In this document: piece by piece, positions 7,451 to 17,994 of the stretch
How positions within the stretch are numbered: position 1 is the first letter of the stretch
How the letters are laid out: each line of letters begins with the position of its first letter
DNA from: Campylobacter massiliensis
GTDB lineage: Bacteria; Campylobacterota; Campylobacteria; Campylobacterales; Campylobacteraceae
Assembly: GCF_014253065.1 (NCBI RefSeq)
Contig: NZ_JACLZK010000002.1
Location: 1 to 64,000 of the forward strand
Length of the DNA stretch: 64,000 nucleotides
Direction of reading: 5' to 3'
The notes under the pieces: model-generated
What the model was told of the DNA's origin: nothing
Database searches by the model: none
What the model saw: only the letters and a program-made list of their open reading frames with translations
Made by a program: the position numbers and the translations under genes

Positions 7451-8597
7451 CGGGCCTGCGCAAGTAAATCCGAATTTGCCGACCGTCCAGAGCCTAAAAA
7501 CTATAAGCGATATGACCGAAGTTGGCTTTGAGTGGACGCCGACTCCTACCTCAAACGTCGCAGGCTACTATCTATACCGCTCAAATCCAAACGAAAATAA
7601 CGGCAAAATGAAAGTCGTAGCCGACATAAAAGACCGCTTTGCTAGCCACTACGTGGACGCAAATTTGGCTCCAGAGACGACATATGCGTACGAGATGAGG
7701 ACATATAACGCAAGCAAGCAAATTTCAGGCCCAGGCATGATCGTTAGCGTCACAACTAAGGCGCTTATGGACTCCGTGCCTTTTGTTAGAGCGCTTACGA
7801 ATTTGCCAGAGCGCGTGAAACTCATCTGGAGACCGCATCCAGATCTTCGCGTGGCGTCTTATGTCATCGAAAAAGCCGATATAAATAAAGAAAACTGGAG
7901 ACAAATCGCCGAGGTAAAAGGTAGACTAAACGCCGAGTATATCGATGACGACGTGAAGTCGGGCAGAAGCTACAAGTATAGAGTTTTCGTAAAAACTACT
8001 AGCGGAACGATCTCAAAGCCTAGCGAGATCGTGGACTCTACAACGAAACAGTTACCAAGCGAGGTCGTAAATGCCCAAGCTACTCAAGACGTGCCCAAAA
8101 AGATTATTTTAACGTGGGACAGCGTGGCTAACGACGACTTTGGCTACTATAAAATTTACAGCGCGTCAAGCAAATTTATGCCATACACTTATCTCGTGAA
8201 AACCACGTCTAATAGCTACGAGGATCTAATAAACGAAAACGGCGCAACCAGGTACTATAAAATCACCATCGTCGATAAAGACGGCCTAGAGTCTAAAAAA
8301 CCTAGCGAGCCTATCATCGGTATGACGCTAGGTGCTATCGATGCGCCGGTCGTATCCTCTATCGTGGCCGATAGCACGGCGGTTAAGCTCACGTGGAGCG
8401 CCTCTGATAAGGCCAGAAGCTTTACCGTTATAAGAGACGGCGGCGGAAGCGAGCAGAAATTTACAAATATAACTGGCAATGAATTTGTCGATAATAGCGT
8501 TGCTTACGGGCAAAAATATAGCTATAAAGTGATCGCCGTAGATGAATACGGCATTAGCTCCGACGCTTCTCAAAAAGCAGAGATAGCCGTCGAATAA
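7380..8597 (+). CDS. flpA: FlpA-like fibronectin-binding lipoprotein with FN3 repeats
   Basis: A 405-residue outer-surface lipoprotein. The signal peptide ends in a lipobox VMSGC with the lipidated Cys at residue 20. Four fibronectin-type-III-like repeats follow, at about 34-128, 134-222, 225-317 and 321-403; each begins with a V-x-L-x-W strand and ends with a K-Y or Y-x-Y strand pattern. Residues 150-155 are WRPHPD, the motif I recall as the fibronectin contact in C. jejuni FlpA. AAGGAG at 7368-7373 fixes the ATG at 7380, giving a 71-base overlap with rluD. The order rluD-flpA-trmB is that of C. jejuni. Confidence 0.88.
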   Translation: MKRLILWGLASSLAIVMSGCVSSSGPAQVNPNLPTVQSLKTISDMTEVGFEWTPTPTSNVAGYYLYRSNPNENNGKMKVVADIKDRFASHYVDANLAPETTYAYEMRTYNASKQISGPGMIVSVTTKALMDSVPFVRALTNLPERVKLIWRPHPDLRVASYVIEKADINKENWRQIAEVKGRLNAEYIDDDVKSGRSYKYRVFVKTTSGTISKPSEIVDSTTKQLPSEVVNAQATQDVPKKIILTWDSVANDDFGYYKIYSASSKFMPYTYLVKTTSNSYEDLINENGATRYYKITIVDKDGLESKKPSEPIIGMTLGAIDAPVVSSIVADSTAVKLTWSASDKARSFTVIRDGGGSEQKFTNITGNEFVDNSVAYGQKYSYKVIAVDEYGISSDASQKAEIAVE

Positions 8598-9772
8598 TGC
8601 CCAATTTTATAGCTAAAAACGTAAATTTTACTCCAAAAGAGTGCGGCGAGATAAGCTTTTTGTGGGAGGCTCACGGCAGGCAGGGCGTTAGCCTTATTTA
8701 TACCAAAAGCTCTAGTGAGGAGTTTTTTATCACGCTAAAAAAGCGCGAAAACGACTGGGTCGTAAAAGGCGAAAAGCTAACAAAGCCTGCCAAAATAGGG
8801 CTTTTGCAAAATGCTTTGGTTAAATTTAAAGAGCTTTATTGCGATCAAGTTTTAAGCGAAGCCATCGCGGTAAAAAACACGCACCTCACGCAAAAAGACT
8901 CAGCTATTTTTAGCGTGAGCGAGTTGCTTGAAAATTTAAATCAGAGCGAATTTGAAAGTAAATTTATCGAGATAGGATTCGGCTCGGGCAGGCACTTGCT
9001 ATTTCAGGCGGAAAATAACCCAAATACGCTAGTTATCGGCATCGAGGTCTATAAGCCCTCGCTCGAGCAAGTCGCAAAGCTGGCAAAAGCTCGAAATCTA
9101 AACAACGTCATGCTCGTAAACTGCGACGCGAGGCTGTTTTTATCGCTCGTGGAGTCAAATTTTATCGATAAAATTTTCCTTCATTTTCCGGTGCCTTGGG
9201 ACGATGCTCCTCATAGGCGCGTGGCGTCGGCTAAATTTGTCCTGGAGTGCGAGCGAACGCTAAAAGCGGGCGGCAAATTTGAGCTAAGAACCGATAGCCG
9301 CGAGTATGCGGACTTTACTTTGGCGCAAATTTTAAATTTGAGCAACGCCGACGTGCAAATTTATAAAAATCGCGATCTAAAAGTAAGTAGCAAATATGAA
9401 GACCGCTGGAAAAGGCACCAAAAAGATATTTACGACGTTATCTTTACCTGCGAAAAACAAAGCGAACCAAGAGCTGATCAGGGCGAGCTAAAATTTGAAA
9501 ACGGCTACGACGCGAGCAAGGTCGCGGCTAAATTTAGCAACCAAACGATAAAAGAGGATGATTTTTTCTTGCATTTAGAGGAAAAATACGAAAAAGACGG
9601 CGAAATTTTGATTCGCGCGGCGTTTGGCGCATTTAACGCGCCCGAGCATTGTTATGTTTTACTCGGCGAAAAAGGCGCGGAATATTTTATAAAAAAGCCG
9701 CTCGTTACGGCTGAAAATTTAAAGGCGCATCTTGCGTTGAAGGAGTATTTGGCGGATGCAAAAAATAATTAG
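8597..9772 (+). CDS. trmB: TrmB, tRNA (guanine-46-N7)-methyltransferase
   Basis: TrmB uses S-adenosylmethionine to methylate G46 in the tRNA variable loop. The 391-residue form is longer than E. coli TrmB (about 240) because of extra N-terminal (about 1-115) and C-terminal (about 300-391) regions, as in other campylobacters. The SAM-binding loop is IEIGFGSGRHLLFQ (residues about 122-136); HFPVPWDDAPHRR follows, and RTDSREYADF matches the family's conserved 3' block. The ATG overlaps the flpA stop (TAATG), so it is translationally coupled. Confidence 0.92.
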   Translation: MPNFIAKNVNFTPKECGEISFLWEAHGRQGVSLIYTKSSSEEFFITLKKRENDWVVKGEKLTKPAKIGLLQNALVKFKELYCDQVLSEAIAVKNTHLTQKDSAIFSVSELLENLNQSEFESKFIEIGFGSGRHLLFQAENNPNTLVIGIEVYKPSLEQVAKLAKARNLNNVMLVNCDARLFLSLVESNFIDKIFLHFPVPWDDAPHRRVASAKFVLECERTLKAGGKFELRTDSREYADFTLAQILNLSNADVQIYKNRDLKVSSKYEDRWKRHQKDIYDVIFTCEKQSEPRADQGELKFENGYDASKVAAKFSNQTIKEDDFFLHLEEKYEKDGEILIRAAFGAFNAPEHCYVLLGEKGAEYFIKKPLVTAENLKAHLALKEYLADAKNN

Positions 9773-10427
9773 CGCAAGCGGGCTTTGCCTAGGATACGAA
9801 GGTTGTGAAAAGCTCATAACGGACGCGAAATTCGACATTTACGCCAATGATTTTGTTTTTATCACCGGGCAAAGCGGTAGCGGCAAATCGACGCTTTTAA
9901 AATCTTTTTACGGCGAGATAAAGCCAAGCGCTGGCTCGCTAAACGTCTGCCTAACAGATATGATGAATTTAGGCGGGCAAAATCTAGATAAACTAAGGCA
10001 GCGCATCGGAGTGGTTTTTCAAAACTACCGTCTGATAAGCGAGTGGAACATCGAAAAAAACGTGATGCTGCCGCTAATGATAAAAGGCCTTAGCGCTAAT
10101 GTTTGTAAAAATCAGGCAACCAAGCTCTTAAAGCACGTAAATTTGCTCCACAGAGCGCACAAGTATCCAAACGAGCTAAGCGGCGGAGAACAGCAGAGAG
10201 CTGCGATGGCTAGGGCGCTAGCGCATAATCCAAATTTGCTGCTTTGCGACGAGCCTACGGGTAGCCTCGATGAATATTCAAGCGACGTTATCTGGGGGCT
10301 TTTGCGCTCGGCCAAGGAGTTTTTGGGTACCTGCATCGTGGTGGTTACGCACAGGGTGCCAAGCTCGCTAAGGGTGCCTTACAGGCATTTTGTTATAGAA
10401 GACGGACATTTGCATGAAATCCTTTAA
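9756..10427 (+). CDS. ftsE: FtsE, cell-division ABC transporter ATPase
   Basis: A 223-residue ATPase with Walker A GQSGSGKST (about 38-46), the Q-loop at VVFQNYRL, signature LSGGEQQR, Walker B LLLCDEP and the switch His in VVVTHR. With FtsX it does not transport a solute; it transmits ATP-driven conformational signals across the inner membrane to peptidoglycan hydrolase activators at the septum. The start overlaps trmB by 17 bases and has AAGGAG ten bases upstream. Its C-terminus overlaps ftsX by 14 bases. Confidence 0.93.
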   Translation: MQKIISASGLCLGYEGCEKLITDAKFDIYANDFVFITGQSGSGKSTLLKSFYGEIKPSAGSLNVCLTDMMNLGGQNLDKLRQRIGVVFQNYRLISEWNIEKNVMLPLMIKGLSANVCKNQATKLLKHVNLLHRAHKYPNELSGGEQQRAAMARALAHNPNLLLCDEPTGSLDEYSSDVIWGLLRSAKEFLGTCIVVVTHRVPSSLRVPYRHFVIEDGHLHEIL

Positions 10428-11223
10428 AACTCATCTAAGCGTGATAATCCCGCTCGTGGCGCTGCTCGTGGGCATTCAGTTTATATTGCTAGTCGGGCGA
10501 GTGGTGGACGAGTACGAGTCCGTGATGAACAAAGACTACAGTATCATCATCGTAAGTCAAAACGAGCTAAACACTACCGACATAAAGCCGCTCATTTATA
10601 CCTTCGAGTCGCTTGAGCCGCTTAGCTCAAAGCCCGTGCTAGAGAGGCTTGCTAAGGATATATCGTCTAAAAATATCGCCGTTTTGCAAAACGCGTTGCC
10701 TAAATTTTACTCGCTAAAGCTAAACGCCTTTCCAAGCACCCAATATATGCAGGAAATCAAGGACAAAATTTCAAAGATTAACGGCGTGAGCAGGGTTGAG
10801 ACATTTTCAAAAACGCACGATAAAATTTATAAAATCATGCAGCTGATTAAAAATATTTCGGCGATATTTTCGGGGCTAATCGGGTTAATCGGGCTTATGC
10901 TCATCGCAAAACAGATGCGAATTTGGCTATACGAGCACAAGGAGCGCATCGAGATAATGACGCTGCTGGGAGCTCCGTCGTGGCTAAAATCGGGCGCGTT
11001 ATACAAAAACGCGTTGTTTGATTCGTTTATAGCGACCGTTTTGGTGGCGGTTTTTTATATTATTTTGCCGGATTTGCAGCCCGTTAAAGAGGTCGCTGCG
11101 GATCTAAATATAAATTTGCCCGCGATTGATCTGTTTTACGAAGGCGGAGTGTTGCTGGGCGTTTCGCTTGCGATAAGCTTTTTTGCCGTTTATCTCGTGA
11201 TGAGAAAAGCAAGGGCGATATGA
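10414..11223 (+). CDS. ftsX: FtsX, cell-division ABC transporter membrane subunit
   Basis: A 269-residue protein with the FtsX layout: a first membrane helix at about 8-30, a periplasmic loop of about 110 residues, three further helices near 145-165, 205-222 and 240-262, and the conserved cytoplasmic stretch LYEHKERIEIMTLLGAP between helices 2 and 3. The periplasmic loop is the part that contacts the EnvC-type activator, which is encoded immediately downstream with an ATGA overlap. Confidence 0.9.
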   Translation: MKSFKTHLSVIIPLVALLVGIQFILLVGRVVDEYESVMNKDYSIIIVSQNELNTTDIKPLIYTFESLEPLSSKPVLERLAKDISSKNIAVLQNALPKFYSLKLNAFPSTQYMQEIKDKISKINGVSRVETFSKTHDKIYKIMQLIKNISAIFSGLIGLIGLMLIAKQMRIWLYEHKERIEIMTLLGAPSWLKSGALYKNALFDSFIATVLVAVFYIILPDLQPVKEVAADLNINLPAIDLFYEGGVLLGVSLAISFFAVYLVMRKARAI

Positions 11224-12470
11224 GAAAAATTTGCGTTTTGCTGGCTGCCGCGCTTTGCTTAAATGCAAGCACGGGCGAAAAGATAAAAAATCAAACGACC
11301 TATCTCGAGTCCTCAAAAGAGCTTGAAAAACAGCTAAATAAAAAGCTCGACGACCTAGCCGGCGACATACTCGGTGGCGAAAAAAGCGTCAAGCAAACCG
11401 ACGATAAGATGAAAGAGCTCATCATGCAAATAGCTCAGCTAGAAAACAGCGCAAAAAGCGCTAGTGGCGAGCTTGACGAGCTAGTAAAGCAAAACAAAGA
11501 CCTCACGCAAAGCCAAAAAGACATCCAAAAAAGCATCGTGCACATCATCTCAGACGAGTTTTCTTTCGATCTCATAATGCCAAAAGAGTACGAGGAGGGC
11601 GTTGATAGCATCATCGCAACCGAGATCTTAAGCAAACTAAATTCGGTACTAAAAGATGATTTTAACGAGCTAGCTAAGCAGTACGAAAGTACGCAAAATT
11701 TGATAAAAACCCAAAACGACAAGATCGACGGGATAAAGTCGAATTTAAAAACCTTTAAATTTAAGCAAGCCGAGCTCGTTTCTCTGCAGGATAAGCAGAT
11801 GAAAACGCTGGCGAATTTAAAGCGGGATAAGGAAATTTATCAAAAGCAACTCTCGCGCCTACAAGCCCAACAAGACGAGATCAGAAAGACGCTAGAAGAG
11901 CTAAAAATCGTCGCAAAAAGGGAGAGCGAGGAGGCTAAAAAAGCCCTAGCCGCGCAAAAAGCGGCCGAAGCCAAAGCTCAAAAAAATAAGAAAGATAAAA
12001 AAGGCGAGGTTGCCGCAAGCGCGTCTGAGGGCGACGTGAAGCAGTTTGGCTCGAGCTATCAAACTAGCCTTGTTAAAAAATATAGCGGCGAAAAGACGAT
12101 CGCGCCGCTTGACGGTTTTACGGTCAAGCAAAAATTCGGCAACTACGTAGACCCCATCTATAACATCAAAATTTTTAACGAATCGGTCGTGCTAAGCGCA
12201 AATTCGGCCGACGCAAAGGTAAAAAGCGTATTTAACGGCAAAGTGGTCTTTGCCAAAGAAACTGCGATGCTAGATAAAGTAGTCATCATCGAAAATCCAA
12301 ACGGCATCCACACGATCTATGCCCACCTTAGCCAGATCGCTCCTACGGTAAAAGTGGGTGCAAAAGTGCAAAAAGGCTACGTCATCGGGCGCGTCCAGCG
12401 AGATCTGACTTTTGAAGTAACGCAGAAAAACTACCACATAGACCCCCTCGAGCTAATCAGCCTAAAATAG
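11220..12470 (+). CDS. EnvC-like murein hydrolase activator: coiled coil plus degenerate LytM (M23) domain
   Basis: A 416-residue periplasmic protein with a short signal peptide (residues 1-17), a long coiled coil (about 25-260), a Lys/Ala-rich linker and a C-terminal LytM/M23 fold (about 295-416). The usual first zinc-ligand block (HxGxD) is replaced by FNESVVLSANSAD, although IYAHLSQI keeps the later His-x-His region. Loss of zinc ligands is the hallmark of EnvC-type proteins, which activate amidases rather than cut peptidoglycan. It follows ftsEX directly, and the amidase AmiA lies in the same gene run. It was long annotated as a peptidase M23. Confidence 0.85.
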   Translation: MRKICVLLAAALCLNASTGEKIKNQTTYLESSKELEKQLNKKLDDLAGDILGGEKSVKQTDDKMKELIMQIAQLENSAKSASGELDELVKQNKDLTQSQKDIQKSIVHIISDEFSFDLIMPKEYEEGVDSIIATEILSKLNSVLKDDFNELAKQYESTQNLIKTQNDKIDGIKSNLKTFKFKQAELVSLQDKQMKTLANLKRDKEIYQKQLSRLQAQQDEIRKTLEELKIVAKRESEEAKKALAAQKAAEAKAQKNKKDKKGEVAASASEGDVKQFGSSYQTSLVKKYSGEKTIAPLDGFTVKQKFGNYVDPIYNIKIFNESVVLSANSADAKVKSVFNGKVVFAKETAMLDKVVIIENPNGIHTIYAHLSQIAPTVKVGAKVQKGYVIGRVQRDLTFEVTQKNYHIDPLELISLK

Positions 12471-12512
12471 CACTCGCGCGCCGAGATTAGCAAAATTTAA
12501 AGCAAATTTAGC

Positions 12513-12518
12513 TAAAAT
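12513..12518 (+). promoter_or_regulatory. possible -10 box of pyrH
   Basis: GCTAAAATCC in the 71-base envC-pyrH gap gives TAAAAT 23 bases before the pyrH ATG, after an A/T-rich stretch. It suggests an internal promoter in the long operon. Confidence 0.35.
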
Positions 12519-12538
12519 CCGAAAATTTAAGGAGATGA

Positions 12539-13261
<723 letters not shown>

Positions 13262-13276
13262 ATTTAAGGAGAATAA

Positions 13277-13495
13277 ATGAGATCTGAAGAAGTAGCGGCA
13301 AAGGCACTAAAACTCGTCGGAGACGATAGATATAAGCTGGCTCTAGTCGTAGCAAAAAGAGCCGAGGCTCTAGCCGGCGGCGCAAAAAGCCTGCTTGATA
13401 TCGACGTTACTAAGATGAAATTTGCCGATATCGCCCTACGCGAGATAGCCGAGGGCAAGATAGCTTTAGAGGGCATAGTTGAAGCAGCTAAATAG
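13277..13495 (+). CDS. rpoZ: RNA polymerase omega subunit
   Basis: A 72-residue omega subunit, which helps assemble beta' into RNA polymerase and, with beta', forms one ppGpp site in many bacteria. It opens [15 protein letters not shown] and contains [14 protein letters not shown], matching the beta'-contact helix, and ends in [16 protein letters not shown] lies upstream. The last 17 bases overlap spoT, the (p)ppGpp synthetase/hydrolase, so the ligand maker and its polymerase subunit are co-expressed. Confidence 0.93.
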   Translation: MRSEEVAAKALKLVGDDRYKLALVVAKRAEALAGGAKSLLDIDVTKMKFADIALREIAEGKIALEGIVEAAK

Positions 13496-15677
13496 CGGAT
13501 TTTTACTAGAACAATTAATCGACGATATAACCGCTTGCAAAGACGTCGCTCAGGCGAGGCAGTTACTTAGCGAGCTGATAAATTTTACGCCGAATTTAGA
13601 GCGCGCGATCGAATGTTGCGTTATCTCGCATGCGGGGCAGTTTAGAAAAAGCGGCGAACCGTACGCGATACACCCTATCTTAGTGGCCTGCATCGTGGCG
13701 CACATGGGCGGGGACGAGGATATGATTATCGCCGCCTTGCTGCACGACGTGGTCGAGGATACGGATAGATCGATCGAGAGCGTGCGTGAGGACTTTGGCG
13801 AAGAAGTCGCAAAGCTAGTCGAGGGATTAACTAAAATCGTAGCCATCAGAGAGGATAAGCTCGCAAGCTCGGAGTCAAACGAGCGTCTGGCAGCTTCTGC
13901 GATGACCTTTCGCAAGATGCTGCTAATCTCCATCGAGGACGTGAGAGTGCTCGTGGTAAAGCTTTGCGATAGGCTGCACAATATGCTCACGTTGCAAGCT
14001 TTGCGCCCCGAAAAGCAAAAGCGAATCGCCGAAGAGACGCTGATGGTTTATGCTCCGATCGCGCATAGATTGGGTATTTCGTCGATAAAAAACGTGCTTG
14101 AGGACCTTAGCTTTAAGTATGCTTTGCCAGAAGAGTACAAAAAAATCGACGACTACTTAACGGAGCACAAACAGCAGCTCGTGCTAAAGCTAAACGCGTT
14201 TACCGATAAAATTTTTCAAATTTTACTTAAAAACGGTTTTAGCGAAAACGACTTTGAGATACAAAAGCGCATCAAGCACCACTACTCGATCTACTTAAAA
14301 ATGCAGCGAAAAGGCATCTCGATCGAGGAGGTGCTAGACTTGCTAGCCGCTCGCGTGTTAGTTAAAGAGCCGCAGGATTGCTATTTGGTGCTTGGAAATT
14401 TACATATAAATTTTAATCCCTTAATCTCGCGCTTCAAAGACTATGTCGCGCTTCCGAAGCAAAACGGCTATCAGACGATACACACTACGATATTTGATAA
14501 CAAAAGCATATTCGAGGTTCAAATTCGCACCTTTGACATGCACAAGACCGCAGAATACGGCGTCGCAGCGCACTGGAAATATAAAACGGGCGGCTTTTTA
14601 AATCCGAAACTAGACTGGCTAAGCGATATCAGCGGTATAGAAAACGGTATGGAGGAAGCGAGCGAAAACCCGGAGGAGCTCTACGAATACGCAAAAGACA
14701 GCCTCTATGTCGAGGATGTCGCGGTTTATTCGCCAAAGGGCGATATATTCACGCTTCCGCGCGGCGCTACGGCGCTTGATTACGCTTACGAGATACACAC
14801 GCACGTAGGCTTGCACGCCAAAGAAGCCTACGTAAACCGCGTGCGAGTACCGCTGCTAACGGAGCTAAAAAACGGCGATATCGTGAGCATCGTGACCGGC
14901 GATGAGCCAAAATACCGCTGTTCGTGGCTAGGCAGCGTAAAAACGGGCAAGGCTAGAGCCACGATCCGATCGTACTGCAAGCAAAAGATAAGAGATATCA
15001 ACAATATGGTCGCGATCGAAATTTTAAGCGGTATCTTTGCCGTACCTTCTCAAACTATCGAGCAGTGGCTAGAGGCTGAAAATTTGACCAAGAAAATTTT
15101 TAGAGCCGCGTTTGACTCGGTGTATCTGCAAGACGTGGTAAACGCGCTAAAAAAATACGTAAAAAGAGACCGTCCGTTTGCCATCGCGATGACGGATAAA
15201 TACAACGTCAAAAAGCAAAAATTTGAAAATATCGTGATCTACTCGAACCACAAAATAAACAGCATCGAGTTTGATTATTGCTGCAATCCAAAGCGCGGCG
15301 ACGATATCGTGGGATTTAGAAACTATCACCACGTTACTGTCCACCACAAGCTTTGCGAGCGGTTTATGAAGCTAGCCGAAGAGAAAAACGAGATGATTTT
15401 CGTCAAATGGACGCGGGTCGCTCCGCATAGATTTAAGATCATTCTGAGCCTTGAAAACAGGCGCGGGTCGTTAGCCGAGTTTTTGACGTATATGGCGAAA
15501 ATGCAAGTCGATCTCGTAACCATCAGCCTTACCGAGACCAGAGAGGCGACGGCGGACTTTTTTGAGCTAACAATCGAGCTTGGCGAAAATTTGAACGTAA
15601 ACGAGATAAAAGAGCGACTAAGAGATCGCTACAAGATCATAGACTTCGTGTCGCTTGACGACGCATACGGACATTAA
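13479..15677 (+). CDS. spoT: bifunctional (p)ppGpp synthetase/hydrolase (Rel/SpoT)
   Basis: A 732-residue stringent-response enzyme. Domains in order: HD hydrolase (about 40-190; [26 protein letters not shown]), synthetase (about 235-360; [32 protein letters not shown]), TGS (about 405-465; [20 protein letters not shown]), helical region, and C-terminal ACT (about 655-725). The HD motif is intact, so both activities are expected. It appears to be the sole long RSH here. The start is TTG 13479, overlapping rpoZ by 17 bases; the encoded N-terminus aligns with Campylobacter SpoT and no better start exists. Confidence 0.94.
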   Translation: MKQLNSGFLLEQLIDDITACKDVAQARQLLSELINFTPNLERAIECCVISHAGQFRKSGEPYAIHPILVACIVAHMGGDEDMIIAALLHDVVEDTDRSIESVREDFGEEVAKLVEGLTKIVAIREDKLASSESNERLAASAMTFRKMLLISIEDVRVLVVKLCDRLHNMLTLQALRPEKQKRIAEETLMVYAPIAHRLGISSIKNVLEDLSFKYALPEEYKKIDDYLTEHKQQLVLKLNAFTDKIFQILLKNGFSENDFEIQKRIKHHYSIYLKMQRKGISIEEVLDLLAARVLVKEPQDCYLVLGNLHINFNPLISRFKDYVALPKQNGYQTIHTTIFDNKSIFEVQIRTFDMHKTAEYGVAAHWKYKTGGFLNPKLDWLSDISGIENGMEEASENPEELYEYAKDSLYVEDVAVYSPKGDIFTLPRGATALDYAYEIHTHVGLHAKEAYVNRVRVPLLTELKNGDIVSIVTGDEPKYRCSWLGSVKTGKARATIRSYCKQKIRDINNMVAIEILSGIFAVPSQTIEQWLEAENLTKKIFRAAFDSVYLQDVVNALKKYVKRDRPFAIAMTDKYNVKKQKFENIVIYSNHKINSIEFDYCCNPKRGDDIVGFRNYHHVTVHHKLCERFMKLAEEKNEMIFVKWTRVAPHRFKIILSLENRRGSLAEFLTYMAKMQVDLVTISLTETREATADFFELTIELGENLNVNEIKERLRDRYKIIDFVSLDDAYGH

Positions 15678-15694
15678 TAAATTTAGGAGAGAAA

Positions 15695-16903
15695 ATGGGC
15701 GAAAATTTGAGCAAAATAATGAGCGATATAAAAAAAGGCGTCGCCGAGATGATAGACGAGGAGCGCGTCGAAAATTTAGTAAAAAACTACTACGAAAAGG
15801 GCGAAAATTTCTACGTTAAAGCAGGCTTTGACCCGACGGCTCCGGATTTGCACCTAGGCCACACCGTAGTGCTTCAAAAGATGGCTCTTTTGCAAAAGCA
15901 CGGAGCGATAGTGCAGTTTTTGATAGGCGATTTTACGGGACAAATCGGCGATCCTAGCGGTAAAAGCCAGACGCGTAAAAAACTAGACCGCGAGACTGTG
16001 GCGGCAAACGCCAAAACCTACGAGGAACAGGTTTTTAAAATCCTAGACCCGCAAAAAACAAAGATAATGTTTAACTCCAAGTGGCTAAACGAGCTGGGGG
16101 CTGCGGGTATCGTGGAGCTAACCAGTACCTTTGCCGTGGCTAGGATGCTTGAGCGCGATGATTTTGAGAAAAGATACAAAAGCGGCGCCTCGATCTCGAT
16201 AAGCGAATTTTTATACCCGCTGCTTCAGGGCTACGATAGCGTCGCGATGAAATGCGATATCGAGATGGGCGGCACGGATCAGAAATTTAATCTTCTGATG
16301 GGGCGAACTTTACAGCGAGTTTACAACGTCGGCAAAGAGCAAGCCGTCATAATGATGCCGCTTTTAGAGGGGCTTGACGGCGTAAATAAAATGAGCAAGA
16401 GCTTAGGCAACTACATCGGCGTGACCGACGAGCCAAACGATATGTTTGCTAAAGTTTTGAGCGTGAGCGACGAGCTGATGTGGCGCTGGTACGAGCTTCT
16501 TAGCGAAAAAAGCACGGAAGAAATCGCAAATTTAAAAGCGGACGTAGCTAGCGGCAAGGCTCACCCAAAAGCCGTAAAAGAGGCTCTCGCGCTAGAAATC
16601 ACGGCTAGATATAACGGAGAAGTGGCGGCGAAAGAGGCGAAGGCCGAATTTGACCGCGTGCATTCGCAAAATTTGATCCCGACCGAGATGGACGAGTTTG
16701 AGCTCTCAGCTCCGGTTTGGATCGTGCAGGCGCTCACTCACTGCGGGCTCTGCGCTAGCAGCTCTCAGGCACGCCGAGACATTGCGGCAAACGCCGTCAG
16801 CCTAAATCAAGAAAAGATCGCCGACGAGCAGCTAAAGCTTGGCGCTGGCGAATACGTCTTGCAAGTGGGCAAGCGTAAATTTGCAAAACTAAAGGTAACC
16901 TGA
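15695..16903 (+). CDS. tyrS: tyrosyl-tRNA synthetase
   Basis: A 402-residue class I synthetase. The HIGH motif is HLGH in [13 protein letters not shown] (about 50), with the Rossmann fold and [15 protein letters not shown]. The tyrosine-site block includes [13 protein letters not shown] is in [10 protein letters not shown] (about 232), and the C-terminal S4 domain (about 340-400) contains [20 protein letters not shown] precedes the ATG. The stop overlaps the next start (TGATG). Confidence 0.96.
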   Translation: MGENLSKIMSDIKKGVAEMIDEERVENLVKNYYEKGENFYVKAGFDPTAPDLHLGHTVVLQKMALLQKHGAIVQFLIGDFTGQIGDPSGKSQTRKKLDRETVAANAKTYEEQVFKILDPQKTKIMFNSKWLNELGAAGIVELTSTFAVARMLERDDFEKRYKSGASISISEFLYPLLQGYDSVAMKCDIEMGGTDQKFNLLMGRTLQRVYNVGKEQAVIMMPLLEGLDGVNKMSKSLGNYIGVTDEPNDMFAKVLSVSDELMWRWYELLSEKSTEEIANLKADVASGKAHPKAVKEALALEITARYNGEVAAKEAKAEFDRVHSQNLIPTEMDEFELSAPVWIVQALTHCGLCASSSQARRDIAANAVSLNQEKIADEQLKLGAGEYVLQVGKRKFAKLKVT

Positions 16904-17994
16904 TGCAACCCGTAAAAATCGGAAAATACGATATAAAATACCCGATAATCCAAGGCGGAATGGGGCTTGGTATCAGTTGGGATAGACTCGCCGGAAACGT
17001 CAGCCTAGAAGGTGGCCTAGGCGTCATAAGCTCGGTAGGAACGGGCTACTACGAAGGACGAAAATACATCACCAAAGAGCTAAACGCCAAGCCCTACGGT
17101 AGCGGAAATTTCTACTCGCGAGAGGGGCTAAAAGCCGTCATCGATAACGCGCGTAAAATTTGCGGCGATAGGCCTCTTGGGGTAAATATCCTATACGCAA
17201 GCAACGACTACGAACGCATCGTAAAAGACGCCTGCGACCACGGTATAAACGTGATCATTACGGGCGCGGGGCTACCTACGAATTTGCCTGAATTTACGGT
17301 AGATTACCCGGACGTGGCTTTAGTTCCTATCGTATCCTCGGCAAAGGCGCTAAAAATAATCTGCAAACGCTGGCAAGGGCGCTACGGCAGGCTTCCGGAC
17401 GCCGTGGTACTTGAAGGGCCTCTTAGCGGCGGGCATCAGGGCTTTACATACGAGCAGTGCATCGATCCAGCGTATAGCCTGGAAAATTTGATAACGCCCG
17501 TTAGCGAAGAGATAAAGCAGTGGGGCGATTTTCCGCTATTTGCGGCGGGTGGTATCTGGGATAAAAACGACATCGATAGGGCTATTTCGCTTGGCGCAAA
17601 CGGCGTGCAGATGGGCACTCGCTTTATCGGTACGCACGAGTGTGACGCTAGCGAAGAGTTTAAGCAGGTACTCCTTGCGGCCAAAAAAGAGGACATCGAG
17701 CTAATCAAAAGCCCGGTAGGCTACCCAGCACGCGGCGTCAGGACGAATTTGATTAATCTAGTCGATAAACGCCAAGGGCCCAAAATCAGCTGCGTAAGCA
17801 ACTGCGTAAGCCCGTGTCAGCGCGGCAAAGAGGCCAAAGAGGTAGGATACTGCATCGCGGATCGCCTCTATGACGCATTTGCGGGGCGCAAGGAAACGGG
17901 GCTGTTTTTCACGGGCGCAAACGGCTACAGGCTAAACGAGATAATAAGCGTGAAAGAACTATTTGAAAAACTGATAAATGGCGAAGATAATTAG
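16903..17994 (+). CDS. nitronate monooxygenase / FabK-like FMN oxidoreductase
   Basis: A 363-residue TIM-barrel flavoprotein of the 2-nitropropane-dioxygenase family. It starts with KYPIIQGGMGLGIS (FMN-phosphate/substrate loop). GAGLPTNLP, GPLSGGHQGF with the conserved His, AAGGIWD and GANGVQMGTRF follow. A C-terminal extension carries four Cys (SCVSNCVSPCQRGKE). The family covers nitronate monooxygenases and FabK-type enoyl-ACP reductases; the His in GGHQG favours the nitronate group, but the substrate here is not clear. The gene overlaps tyrS by one base and amiA by 17. Confidence 0.85.
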   Translation: MQPVKIGKYDIKYPIIQGGMGLGISWDRLAGNVSLEGGLGVISSVGTGYYEGRKYITKELNAKPYGSGNFYSREGLKAVIDNARKICGDRPLGVNILYASNDYERIVKDACDHGINVIITGAGLPTNLPEFTVDYPDVALVPIVSSAKALKIICKRWQGRYGRLPDAVVLEGPLSGGHQGFTYEQCIDPAYSLENLITPVSEEIKQWGDFPLFAAGGIWDKNDIDRAISLGANGVQMGTRFIGTHECDASEEFKQVLLAAKKEDIELIKSPVGYPARGVRTNLINLVDKRQGPKISCVSNCVSPCQRGKEAKEVGYCIADRLYDAFAGRKETGLFFTGANGYRLNEIISVKELFEKLINGEDN

